Shown piece after piece: positions 23,301 through 33,937 of a stretch of DNA of 64,000 bases. Origin of the DNA: Larix kaempferi (taxonomy: Eukaryota > Streptophyta > Pinopsida > Pinales > Pinaceae). Made by a program: the position numbers and the translations under genes. The notes beneath the pieces were generated by a model. That model did not search any database, was not told the origin of the DNA, and worked only from the letters and a program-made list of their open reading frames with translations. Numbering within the stretch: the stretch's first letter is position 1; each line of letters starts with the position of its first letter. The stretch lies in contig BSBM01000964.1 of assembly GCA_027924585.1 (NCBI GenBank), forward strand, positions 3,707,001 to 3,771,000. The letters run 5' to 3'.

Positions 23301-24636
23301 TACACCAAATATTTCCCTGACCGTGCAGTTCATAATGGCTTTAAAACTAAAACATTGCCAGTCCCCATTGATAGGTTGATCAAGAGTTCCAGTGCAGATG
23401 ATCGAGTGATTTTTTAGTGCAACATTTTTAAATAGGAGAATGTTGAAAAGAGATGCATGAATTCATATTTGCATATTTAAGTTCATACAAATAGAAGGCA
23501 TATCAAATATACAGGACCTTGAGATACTTAGCATCTATGAGGGGCAAATCAGACCCGGGTTGAGATAAGCCTATGCTAGCCTGTATAGTTATTGTTTATT
23601 AGAAATATATATATATTGAGATAAACCTAAATTCTCCATAGGCGATAAATTGTAAGTATGGTCATCTATATTGATTGCTAGATTGCTTCTGAACTTAGAA
23701 AATGCTTTTGCAACAAGGAGTTCAGAGGCAATATGGAGGCCTTTTTAGCGATCTTGTTTTTATAGATTTATGTTTCTGTATTTGACAATGACGTTTTTTA
23801 ATTTGATTAACAACATAAGTCTTCTCTTCTGATATTATGGAGTCTCTATAGAAGCAACATAGAGAAAACACAGAAAGCATATTGGAGAAGGCCAGAGCCA
23901 TCGGTAGCGAGAAAAATGTATATATCGGAGTAAGATTCCCTTGAATTACTAATGAAATATTGAGATAGAGTTTATCTAGGATATCTCCAAAGAGCAACAT
24001 TATGATACTTGGCCTTTTATGATGGCATTGTTCGAAATGCAAAGTGCTAACACTGTAAATTTGAATATATAGGTTGAACACACAGTCAGGGAGAAGCTCT
24101 TCACTAGTACAAGATGCTAATTATTTCAATAATTCCAAACACAATATAGCAGCAATTGTGTACCTGTGAAACTCATCTATATTGAAGAGGGAAGTCACTA
24201 TAACTACTGCTGAAACTATTACATATGCTTGTCTTTCTGGAAGCAAGATTCTCTTCAATGACAAATTGAAGATTCAGATTGACCTCTCTAATCTAGTATA
24301 AAAATATGCCAAGAGCTATACTTAGATATATTACCTTCCATAATGTCATCGTTCCAAATTTAAAGTGATTACATTAAAAATTTGAGCACATAGTTGGAAT
24401 GCAGAAATCGAAAATACAAATATTCTGATTATTTCAAAGATTCGAAATCCATAATTCTAGCTTAAACAGACCAAGAACTCGAGTGATGATTCTTAAGATA
24501 TAATAAATTCATTAATTGTATGGGTCTGTATCATAGAAATATGAGTAACTATATTTCTACAATGCACAGAAAACTGGTAGAGCTTCACATTTGACAATAT
24601 TACTATCAAATGTGTTAGGAATCAAAGCTTTCTATA
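23301..24636. other. Non-coding CACTA interior
   Basis: No coding seen. Minus ORF 23722-24081 has no domain and lies 3' of the ABCD2-like fragment; it is probably intron or flanking sequence captured with it. Confidence 0.35.
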
Positions 24637-25645
24637 TCAATTTATCAAATGCAACCTTGACCTTTCAAATTCGAATCTAGAATATATTGTCCAATCAAAG
24701 TTTTCACCAAAATCTAGAATATGTGTGTGAAACTTAACTAATGATAACCTATGACCAATGGATATGTAGGTCTCAATCTTTCTTTTTAACAAAGAATACA
24801 ATCGAGACTCATTTTCCAAATATAATGCACTTGTAGCTTCATCCAAGAAAGCCATGTTGGGTTCATGCAGGAAGAGCCTAGCAAATGCCAATCTTGGTTT
24901 CTCACTAGTACTAAGTATATCTTCCCAGTCACAAAAACCACCAAAGCCCCCTGTTCTTCTAGGCATATCATCCAATGAGACATCCTCAAGAAATCTCAAC
25001 ATATTTTCATCACTTAGATATTTAAAGCTATTATCAGATACTGGAAAGAGTAATTGATCCCGAAGTGTACCAAGTGGCATATATGGATTTTGTGGGAGGA
25101 AAAACATTTCCTTTTTGGATGGTCCTTGGATTATCCCTTCACCCACATTTCATAGTCCTATTATAACGTGCAACAAGGAATACTTGCCACATCATGAAGG
25201 CCCCATTATCAACAGTGATTCTCTAGGTGAGAGAGAGATATTCATATTTCTTATAAGAGTAGTTCATAAATTGGGAGTTGTTATGTGCAATCCCATGATA
25301 ACTAAACCTTTCCTCTTCTCTTGTGAGATATAACCTGTGCAAGAAATGTTTAAAAGATTATAAACAAAAAAAAATAGTTAGTTTAAAAGTGGAAGCTTAA
25401 AAAGCATGAAAATCATTTATGCATTCACATTAAATATGCAGGGGGGAAGATAGAACATACCAGTGGACTCCTTAGTTAGAGGTGTTAATTCATCATACAC
25501 CTGCAAAATTTTTGAGTTTTTCTGCGCTTGTAGGTCAAGATGGAGGCGAAAAGTTTGGTTGCCACAATGATTACCTAGAGCTCTAATAAGTGCATCTAAC
25601 CACTCTATCTATGCAGCAAGACCACTGCTAAGTTCATGATTGAGT
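24637..25645 (-). pseudogene. ABCD2-like ABC transporter nucleotide-binding domain fragment, broken
   Basis: On the minus strand two exon-like blocks are readable. The upstream block (about 25645-25461) ends VYDELTPLTKEST before a GT donor. The main block (about 25334-24637) reads LIRN ... SPRESLLIMGPS, then a stop inside the Walker A motif, CGKYSLL, GEGIIQGPSKKE, MFFLPQNPYMPLGTLRDQLL, a degenerate signature (LSTSEKPRLAFARL), an intact Walker B (FLDEATSAL) and an H-loop ISIGHR. These match the D-type half transporters with FLPQRPY ... GTLR motifs, closest to plant ABCD2. The membrane domain is absent. Stops at Walker A and before LIRN rule out function. It lies opposite to the DEG9-like fragment in the same CACTA element. 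Confidence 0.8.
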
Positions 25646-27237
25646 ATCAGTAATTAAAAAATGACAAGTTGAAGTTAATGTCTTCATGCAACAAAAATTT
25701 GTTAGTACGACTAAAACACATCTACAAACAGAGCACGACTAGTGAGGGAGTTTCCAAGACATCTACCACAAGCAATACATTTGAGCTACATATGGTCACT
25801 GAACAACAACAAAAAAAAAATAATGTATTCTGTGAAAAAATCACTTCAAGTTTATGTGGGGTGCTGACATGAGCACAGTGGACAGTAATGCAAAATACAT
25901 AAAAGAAAACAAACAAGAAAGTAAGGATGCAATCAAAATACAAGATTGCCAAGATGTGCTCTATATTCATTATGTATTTATAAAAGTAATAGAGTCCAAA
26001 AATGGAGTGGAATCAATCAAACAGAGTGACTGATGGGTATCTGTCTCCTTAACTCAAGGGGTGACGAATGAGCAATTAGTGCTTGTCTCTCCTTAACTCC
26101 ATAACTCCATAGGGATGAGTAAATTGGATAGTGGGTGTTTAATTCCTTGTCTCGGGAATTGAAATTAGAAGTTTATAATTACAATAAGATAAATGAGAGT
26201 AAGGTGGAGTAGTAGGTGAGATTCACACTTAACTCTTAGAACACATATATACAACAATACTACATTGTTGGCTAATTCAACAATCTCATCGTTTCCTCCC
26301 TGTTGAGAAAAATTTGTCTCCATCTTCCTCTAATGGTATACACTTTACACTTTCTAGCAAAGGACATATTAATTTGTAGGAGTGATGTAAGCATGTTTGC
26401 TAGATTGACACATGGATGCTTGTGGAGGTCGGAAAGAGATACTTTTGAAATAGGTATTTTCCACTTTTGCATTGAAAATGCCAGCCTCTGTTATATAGAA
26501 TGAGTTTCCTATCTTCAAAGGGAGAGAAGAGGAAACTCAATTACTTAGTACTAATAGACTCAGTGATCAGTACCTCCAAAACTTATCCAAATAATTGATA
26601 GAATAAATTTGAATGTAATGAGATGTCAACTAAACAAAATTTATTAATTCCTTGGATAATTGTATGTTGTGGAAATAGGATTCTCAATAAAATATGATGT
26701 TTATATCCTCTTCTATGGACATTGTTACAAACTTAAACCCAGCTTAAGATAAATCGCATAAACAAGAATGCCATCAATTATATATTAAAAATACTAGAAA
26801 CAATCTAAGCAAAGACGAAAGAATCTATATTTTTATAAAAAGATACAAATGTTTTTTAATATAAAGTGGCCACGGGATTTCTAAAAAGTGGTCATAATAG
26901 AAAACACTATAAAATTTGAGAAAGCTGGCAATTTCAAAACTGCCACCTTGAAGTTATTGTTGTTTTTATTTGACCACTCAATTTAGAGAGTGTCTCACCT
27001 ATTTGGTCCATCTGCCATATATTCTCCACTGAAGGAAAGTGTGCCCCCCCATTTTTGGCATGCTTTATCATCTAGATATGCTCTTTCTTCTTTGAATGAG
27101 GATTAGCTGGATAATCCCATTGTAATAGTACTTTCCTTACTAGGTGATACTCTAAAAAATATATGTACCTATCATATGAAATATATGTCTCATGTGCAAT
27201 GTAACCCTTAATATAAAATGTCATTAATCCTAAGACT
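25646..27237. other. Non-coding CACTA interior
   Basis: No gene seen. GTGGCCACGG and GTGGTCATA motifs near 26868-26900 resemble the subterminal repeat family. Short ORFs here are not supported by any domain. Confidence 0.35.
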
Positions 27238-27612
27238 TGTTAGGAACCCATGTCTTTGCTTTGTTAGTATATTGTTGTTGGACGCATATGCTTTGTAAGT
27301 CGTCCCATAGTATTTGTTGATCAATAGTTTATGTTATTGTTGTTGGTGCATTAGCTTTGTAAGTCGCTCATAGTATTGTTGATCCATAGTTTGTAGTGGC
27401 CCATGGTTTTGACCCATAGTATTGGCACCTAGACTTAGTATATAAGTGTGTGTTGAGACCTATGAAGGCACCGTGAAGTTATTTGTATTGAGCTTGCTCA
27501 TAGGAGGTTGCCCCCTCAAAGTGGCCTATGATCAATATAAAAGTGATTCTGAGTTCTGTCATTTCTGCTATTTCGCATATTCTTATTAATTAATTGTTGC
27601 AAGTGCATCACA
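27238..27612 (+). repeat. 5' LTR of the 5.7-kb Gypsy element
   Basis: Starts TGTTAGGAACCC and ends GCATCACA, two bases before the PBS. It contains internal TTGTTGTTGG and AGTATTTGTTGATC repeats and a TATAAG-type box near 27440. Confidence 0.92.
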
Positions 27613-27614
27613 TC

Positions 27615-27626
27615 TGGTATCAGAGC
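27615..27626 (+). other. Primer-binding site (initiator tRNA-Met)
   Basis: TGGTATCAGAGC, exactly two bases after the 5' LTR, as in most plant Ty3/Gypsy and Copia elements. Confidence 0.92.
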
Positions 27627-28177
27627 ACTTTCTTGGGCTCACTGGGTGAAATTTCTGGCAAATTTTTTTTCGCATCTGTTGCAGGTTCAGATTTGGGAAT
27701 AATCCCTATCCGCTTAAGTATGGGAAGTACTTGGGCATAAACCCTAAAACTCATTGTGAGGAGTACCACAAGAACCCCGAAGTAGCTGGCCCATTGAGAC
27801 GACCTGCGAGCGAAAAGGGAAACGACCCCTACCTAATTGACTAGTTCCCACCCGTGAGGTAAACCAAGAGCTGTCGTTTATGGCAAAGCTGTTATCAATT
27901 TTTCCTGAGCCGTGGAGTGAGGGTTACTCCCCCAATACACAAGTCGTCAGATAGCATTGGTGGCCGAGTGAAACCCCTGAACTATTAGGAAGCCACACAT
28001 ACCTGGGGTCCATATCTATTTTCAGCTGAACTGTTGTCGATCATCACTACATCGTTTTAGATCCAGTCGTTCACCATTCTAGATCCAGCCGTTTTCAATC
28101 CATTCGGTGCCGTTTCAGATCCCTTCTGAGCCGTAGCCGCTCCAGTCTAAAGAAAAAAAAAAAAAAAACTCCTGGTT

Positions 28178-29830
28178 ATGGTTGTCACCCGTGCAGGAGA
28201 AAAAACCATGGAGGACGCACTTGCAGCCATCCAAGCCAAACTCCAGGATCTAGATGAAAAATTTCTCGGCCTCCATCTTGAACATTCAGCTATGAACAAC
28301 AAACGACAGTCTGAGTCTTCATCAGACAATGGGTTCTCTTCTTCTAGCAATTTTCGTGGTCCGAAGCTTGATTTTCCTCACTTCAATGGTACCGATCCAA
28401 CTGGATGGATCTATCGTGCAGAACAGTATTTCAGTCTGCATAATACTTTTGATGTCAATAAAGTTTCGTTGGCATCCTTTCATTTGGAACAGGAAGCTCT
28501 TCAATGGTACTGTTGGTACATCAAGGCTCATGTAGAGCCAAAATGGCCAGACTTTTGCTAGCTCATTTTGCAACGATTTGGTCCTAGTGCTTTTGATGAC
28601 TTCACAGGAGCCCTCACTAAACTTCGCCAAATTGGCACTGTGAGAGAGTATCAAACCGAATTTGAGAAACTGGCCAACCACACCGTAGGATTGTCTCATG
28701 ACTTTTACTGGAGTTGTTTTATCAGTGGTCTAAAGGATGCCATCCGCTCTGAGGTCAAAATGTTCTGTCCCAACACAATGATGGAAGCCCTAGGGTTGGC
28801 TAAGTTGGCAGAAGATAATATTGCAGCCCAACAACGCTCCAAGCCCACTTTTGTTCCCTTCCGAAATATGGGTTCTCAATGACCACATATATCGCAGGCT
28901 CCTCGACCAACTCCTATCAAGCATTTGTTTGAAACAGAGATGCAAGCACACAGAGAAAAGGGGCTTTGCTATAATTGTGATGAGAAATTCACTCGGGGAC
29001 ATAGATGTGTTCAACAAAAGCTCTATCTCTTGGATGTGGATTCTCCGCCTGCCTCTGGAATTGGTGACAAAGATCCAGAAACACTGGATGCTCCGGTCGA
29101 CATTCAGGAACTGCCTATTGACCCTCTGTCTCTGGATGACCAGCCAGAGATATCTCTCCATGCTTTAGCTTAAATTACCACCCCCCAAACAATGCGGGTC
29201 AGGGTTTACTTTAAGAAGCTTCCTCTTACAATACTCATTGATTCTGGTAGCACTCATAATTTCATTGACCCTCGGATCGCCAAACAAGCTGATTGTTTTA
29301 TCGATCCTTACTCCAACTTTGAAGTCATGGTTGCCAATGGGGGCACCTTACCTTGCAAAGGGAAGTGTCGAAATGTGCGTATCTCTATGGGAGATTATAT
29401 CTTGCGCTCTGACGTGTTTTCCTTGACCTTAGGCGGATGTGATGTGGTTTTGGGTGCTCAATGGCTACGCACACTTGGCCCTATCTTATGGGATTTTGCT
29501 AAACTTTGGATGCAGTTTTCCCTCGATGGAAAAAAACACACATTGACAGGATTACAACCAGGTTCTCTTAGCATCATCAGTTCACATTGCATGGAAAAAC
29601 TCCTCAAGAAGAATTCACATGGTGTCATCGCTCAGCTCCATTCCATTCAGATGCAACCTTCAGTGGTCTCCACTACTCCTTTGGATCTACAACAAATTCT
29701 GGATCGATATACAGATGTCTTTGCTGAACCAGTGGGATTTCCACCTTCCAGGCCAGAAGACCATCATATTCAGCTCCTTCCTAGCAGCGTTCCTCCCAAC
29801 ATCAGGCCCTATCGCTACCCATTTAACCAA
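28178..29830 (+). pseudogene. gag and protease of the 5.7-kb Gypsy element, stops in frame
   Basis: One frame runs from MVVTRAGEKTMEDALAAI through a retrotransposon gag domain (FPHFNGTDPTGWIYRAEQYF), a CYNC ... GHRC zinc knuckle and a protease with LIDSGSTHNFI. Stops interrupt it at 28559-28561 (TAG), 28880-28882 (TGA) and 29171-29173 (TAA). The protease active site D-S-G-S is intact. A frameshift near 29830 moves the pol part to another frame. It cannot make a complete Gag. Confidence 0.9.
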
Positions 29831-32463
29831 AAACGGAGATTGAAATGCTCGTTCGGGACTTATTGAAGCAAGGTATTATTCGCCCAAGCACTAGTTCCTT
29901 TTCTTCTCCAGTTATTCTTGTTTGCAAAAAAGATGAGTCATGGCACCTCTGCATTGACTTCTGAGCACTTAATCACCTCACCATCAAGGATAAGTTTCCA
30001 ATTCCTGTTGTTGATGAGCTTCTTGATGAACTTCATGGGGCTCACTTTTTCTCCAAGTTGGATCTTCATTCTGGGTATCATCAAATTCAGGTTCATGAGG
30101 ATGATATCCCTAAAATAGCTTTCCGCACACATGATGGCCATTATGAGTTTTTGGTCATGCCCTTTGGCCTCACTAATGCTCTTTCCAAATTCCAGGCCTT
30201 AATGAATAAAATATTTCGACCCTACTTGCGGAAATTCATTCTAGTATTCTTTGATGATATCCTCATCTACAGTAAAACATGGGATGAACATCTCCAACAT
30301 CTGGATCTTGTCATGCAACTTTTGTCTGACCATCATCTCCATGCCAAGTAGTCTAAATGTGTTTTTGGACAGAAGGAAGTTGAGTATCTCAGGCACATTA
30401 TCTCAGCACAAGGGGTTCACGTGGATCCTGCCAAAATCAATGCCATGAACAATTAGCCGCATCCTTAGACACTCAAGAGCCTTCGTGGTTTTTTGGGGTT
30501 GACTAGCTACTACTGCAAGTTTGTCAAGGATTATGGGAAGATTGCAGCTCCATTAACGGCTCTATTGAAAAAGGATGCTTTTACATGGACACATGCTGCT
30601 CAGTGTGCATTTGACAAACTAAAACAAGCTATGTGTACTACACCTATTCTAGCTATGCCCGATTTTTCCAAGCCCTTCACTATTGAGAGTGATGCTTGCG
30701 GCAATGGACTTGGTGCAGTTCTCCTTCAAGATGAACACCCCATTGCATTCACCAGCAAAGCCCTTTCAGGTAAGAATTTAGCTACCTCTACCTATGAGAA
30801 GGAAATGATGACTATTTTGCATGCAGTATAGAAGTGGTGCCCATACCTATTAGGGAATCATTTCTACATCAAGACTGATCACCAGAGTCTGAAATATTTC
30901 TTGGAACAGCATGTCTCCTCCCCGGCACAACAGAAATGGGTTAGCAAACTCATGGGTTATGACTATGAGATCACTTATAAGAAGGGTAAAGACAATATTG
31001 TGGCAGATGCTCTTTCTCGCACATTTGATGCCCAAGGTTCTCTTTCAGCTATTTCTATGCCTATTCCAAATTGGTTGCAATATGTTCAACAGGGTTATGT
31101 CAATGACTCTTCCTTATCTCAAATCATCCAATGCTTGACCAACAACCCTTCTGCTGTACCACATTACTCTTGGGATGGTGCTTCTCTGAGATACAAGGGT
31201 CGTCTGGTGCTTCCCTAGAGCACAAATCTTCAACAGGTTGTCTTCTATAAATTCCATGCTTCTCCATCGGCAGGGCACTCTGGGTTCCTCAAAACATATG
31301 AATGGGCAAGGTGTAACTTCTTTTGGAAAGGCATGAAAAGGACAATTCAACAGATGGTGGTGGAATGTGATACCTTCCAGCGCAATAAGGGTGAAACAAC
31401 ACTCCTCATAGGATTGCTCGAACCCTTTCCCATACCTACACGGATTTGGACAGATATTTCTATGGATTTCATTGAAGGGCTCCCTAAATCTACCGGGAAG
31501 ACAGTGATTCTCATTGTGGTTGATCGCCTCTCCAAATATAGTCATTTTTGTGCTCTCATCCATCCCTATACAGCCTTCTCAGTCGCTCAAATTTTCCTGG
31601 ACCATATCTTTCGTTTTCATGGCATCCCTTCTTCCATTGTCTCGGATCATGATGCGACTTTCACCAGTCATTTTCGGACAGAACTATTTTGCCACACTGG
31701 CACCAAACTGAAGATGAGTTCAAGGTATCACCCACAAATAGATGGTCAGAATGAAATTATCAATAAATGCTTGGAAACTTATCTTTGTTGCTTCACCTCT
31801 GAACAACAACATCAGTGGGCAAAGTGGCTCCCTCTCGCTGAATGGTGGTACAATACCTCTTACCACACTGCCTCTAAAATGACCCCATATGAAGCAGTCT
31901 ATGGTAAGGCACCTCCAGTTCTTCTTCCATACACCCCCACCAGTTCACCAGTTCAGGAAGTTGACACGGTCCTTCGAAACTGCGATCAGATTCTTCGCAT
32001 TTTGCGGGACAATCTTCACGTGGCAAGAAATCGCATGAAGCAACAAGCTGATCAGCACCGTTCCAAGTGCACTTTTCAAGTCGGCGATATGGTTTTTCTT
32101 TGTCTCTAGCTGTACAAGCAGTTCTCCTAGAAACTCAAAGGGCGTCATAAGCTCACTCCAAAGTTCTATGGGCCATATTGGATTCTTTTGAAGATTGGGT
32201 CCGTTGCTTATAAATTGGAACTTCCTCCTTCTTCCCACATTCATCCAGTCTTTCATGTCTCTTGTCTGAAGAAAGTTCTTGGCACCAACATCAGTGGACA
32301 AATGATTTTAACCGAACTGGATAATGAAGGATCCATCCTTTTGGAGCTGGAGACCATCCTCAATTGGCGCACTCGTCGGCTTCGCTCTCGCTCTATCACA
32401 GAGGTCTTAATTCAGTGGTACAGAATGCAACCAGAGGATGCTATATGGGAACCACTCCTTTAG
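29831..32463 (+). pseudogene. pol (RT, RNase H, integrase, chromodomain-like end) of the 5.7-kb Gypsy element
   Basis: After the frameshift one frame gives RT ([30 protein letters not shown]), RNase H (IESDACGNGLGAVL), integrase (SMDFIEGLPK, IVSDHDATF, DGQNEIINK for the D,D,E residues) and a C-terminal ITEVLIQWY ... MQPEDAIWEPLL chromodomain-like tail. Stops occur at about 29963, 30351, 30456, 30468, 30831, 31218, 32109 and 32130. Most are TAG or TGA at places where relatives have Gln, Arg or Trp, consistent with C-to-T changes. Confidence 0.9.
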
Positions 32464-32526
32464 ATTCAACAACAATTTCCACATCTAAAGCTTTGAGGAC
32501 AAAGCTTTTTTTTAAGGGGGAGGGGA

Positions 32527-32901
32527 TGTTAGGAACCCATGTCTTTACTTTGTTAGTATATTGTTGTTGGACGCATATGCTTTGTAAGTCGTCCCGTAGT
32601 ATTTGTTGATCAATAGTTTATGTTATTGTTGTTGGTGCATATGCTTTGTAAGTCACCCGTAGTATTGTTGATCCATAGTTTGTAGTGGCCCATGGTTTTG
32701 ACCCATAGTATTGGCACCTAGACTTAGTATATAAGTGTGTGTTGAGACCTATGAAGGCACCATGAAGTTATTTGTATTGAGCTTGCTCATAGGAGGTTGC
32801 CCCCTCTAAGTGGCCTGTGATCAATATAAAAGTGATTTTGAGTTCTATCATTTCTGCTCTTTCGCATATTCTTATTAATTAATTGTTACAGGTGCATCAC
32901 A
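32527..32901 (+). repeat. 3' LTR of the 5.7-kb Gypsy element
   Basis: The same 375-bp length as the 5' LTR and largely identical. Preceded by the polypurine tract AAGGGGGAGGGGA. Confidence 0.92.
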
Positions 32902-32905
32902 TCAA

Positions 32906-33185
32906 TGATACGAACTGTTACACCAAAACCTCGAGATGTTAGTGAAGGTCGCCCACTAGGATCTTCACATCCCACCATGCTCTGCAGTCCAAAGTCTGGG
33001 CTGGATGTGCACCCATATGGTGGTGTCCCCTTTGAGCCGTACGAGCCTCAGGCGAACACTGCAATGCCGACGTTGCCACTCGCTTTGTGACTTGAACCTG
33101 GGTGGAGGCTCTGATACCAAATGATATGAACCATTACACCAAAACCTCGAGATGTTAGTGAAGGCCGCCCACTAGGATCTTAACA
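32906..33185 (-). mobile_element. TRIM/SMART-type miniature LTR retrotransposon (280 bp)
   Basis: In minus orientation it reads TGTTAAGATCC ... CATATCA (64-bp LTR, 33122-33185), two bases, the PBS TGGTATCAGAGC (33108-33119), about 150 bp of non-coding interior, a purine-rich CATGGTGGGA and a second 64-bp LTR (32906-32969) starting TGTGAAGATCC. All parts of an LTR element are present except coding. It lies only four bases from the Gypsy 3' LTR. Its right flank AGACC resembles the Gypsy left flank AGACT, not its own left flank. Confidence 0.85.
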
Positions 33186-33472
33186 AGACCTCTGCATATA
33201 TTCCTCTGTTTAGTAAATATGTGAATCCTAGATGATATAATAGGTGACTATCATCCTGCATACATATTAATATTATATTTTATTCAATGAGGTGCACTTG
33301 ATTTTTGAGAGATTTTGACAAAAGAAGGTTGTCATTAACATGACCATTTTTTGTGGCTATTGGGTAATCTTTGTCTCTTACCTAGGTATGTGACCATTTT
33401 CCAGAATTTTACAAGATGGTGTTAACTGTTGGAAATTTTATTCTCATATCAATCCATAATGAATTCTATTTA
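33186..33472. other. CACTA interior, no gene
   Basis: AT-rich sequence with TGACCATTTTT motifs at 33339 and 33390 that belong to the subterminal repeat family. Confidence 0.4.
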
Positions 33473-33544
33473 AGGGTGCTAGCTCAATGGTAGAGCACCT
33501 GCCTTGTAGGCAAAATGTTGGTGGTTCGATTCCATCGTGCCCTA
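33473..33544 (+). tRNA. tRNA-Thr(UGU)-like gene, probably decayed
   Basis: The 72 nt fold with canonical lengths: acceptor AGGGTGC/GTGCCCT, D arm GCTC-AATGGTA-GAGC, anticodon loop CTTGTAG, 5-nt variable loop and T arm GGTGG-TTCGATT-CCATC. The A box (TAGCTCAATGG) and B box (GGTTCGATTCC) are intact. Two C-A mismatches at the top of the anticodon stem look like G-to-A changes from a perfect stem, so it is probably a pseudogene. The anticodon TGT reads Thr ACA. It lies inside the right part of the CACTA element. No CCA is encoded. Confidence 0.6.
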
Positions 33545-33559
33545 TTTATATTCTGAAAC

Positions 33560-33906
33560 CACTAAAAAGAGATAAATGACTAACAAAATGACCAAAATTC
33601 GCATATAAACGACCACCCTTACAACATGAGATAAGTGACCAAAAAAATGACCAAAATATGCATATAAATGACAACTTTTGAGTTTGCGATCGCTAGTAGA
33701 AAATTAGCGGTTATTTATCACGTGACCATTAATGACCAAATATATTACCAAATTAATGACCAAATATATGACTAAAAGATAAGCTATAAATGACCAAGCT
33801 AAATATGACCACATTTTTGGTCGCGTGATATATGGCCACTAATTTGCTACCAGTGGTCACCAACTCAAAAGTGGTTATTTATATGTGGATTTTGGTCGTT
33901 TTTTTG
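33560..33906. repeat. CACTA right subterminal repeats
   Basis: More than ten ATGACCAAA/ATGACCACA or inverse TTTGGTCA motifs, several in ATAAATGACCA context, match the left subterminal region. Confidence 0.85.
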
Positions 33907-33934
33907 GTCACTTATCTCTCATTTTGTACTAGTG
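33907..33934 (-). repeat. CACTA right terminal inverted repeat (28 bp)
   Basis: Ends TTTTGTACTAGTG, an exact reverse complement of 13934-13961, followed by TGA (33935-33937). Confidence 0.95.
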
Positions 33935-33937
33935 TGA

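Larger units (their letters stand above)
27238..32901 (+). mobile_element. Ty3/Gypsy chromovirus, 5,664 bp, nested in the CACTA element
   Basis: The two LTRs are 375 bp each (27238-27612 and 32527-32901), start TGTTAGGAACCC and end GTGCATCACA. A PBS TGGTATCAGAGC (27615-27626, complementary to initiator tRNA-Met) and a polypurine tract (32514-32526) are in the right places. The internal region reads gag, protease, RT, RNase H, integrase and a chromodomain-like C-terminus. The LTRs differ at only a small number of positions by eye, yet the coding region has about a dozen stops. The flanks AGACT (left) and TCAAT (right) do not match, so the right side is altered. Confidence 0.92.
13934..33934. 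mobile_element. CACTA-type (CMC/En-Spm) DNA transposon, 20,001 bp, non-autonomous
   Basis: The left end starts CACTAGTACAAAATGAG and the right end is its reverse complement, with 28 bp perfectly inverted. A 3-bp TGA flanks both ends, as expected of CACTA elements, although TGA is also common by chance in a GAT repeat. Outside, the same GAT minisatellite continues on both sides. Inside both ends lie many short ATGACCAAA/TTTGGTCAT subterminal repeats. No transposase (TnpA/TnpD-like) coding is visible. The element instead carries gene fragments (DEG9-like, ABCD2-like), a tRNA-like gene and nested LTR elements. Without the nested LTR elements and TRIM it would be about 10.8 kb. Confidence 0.9.
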
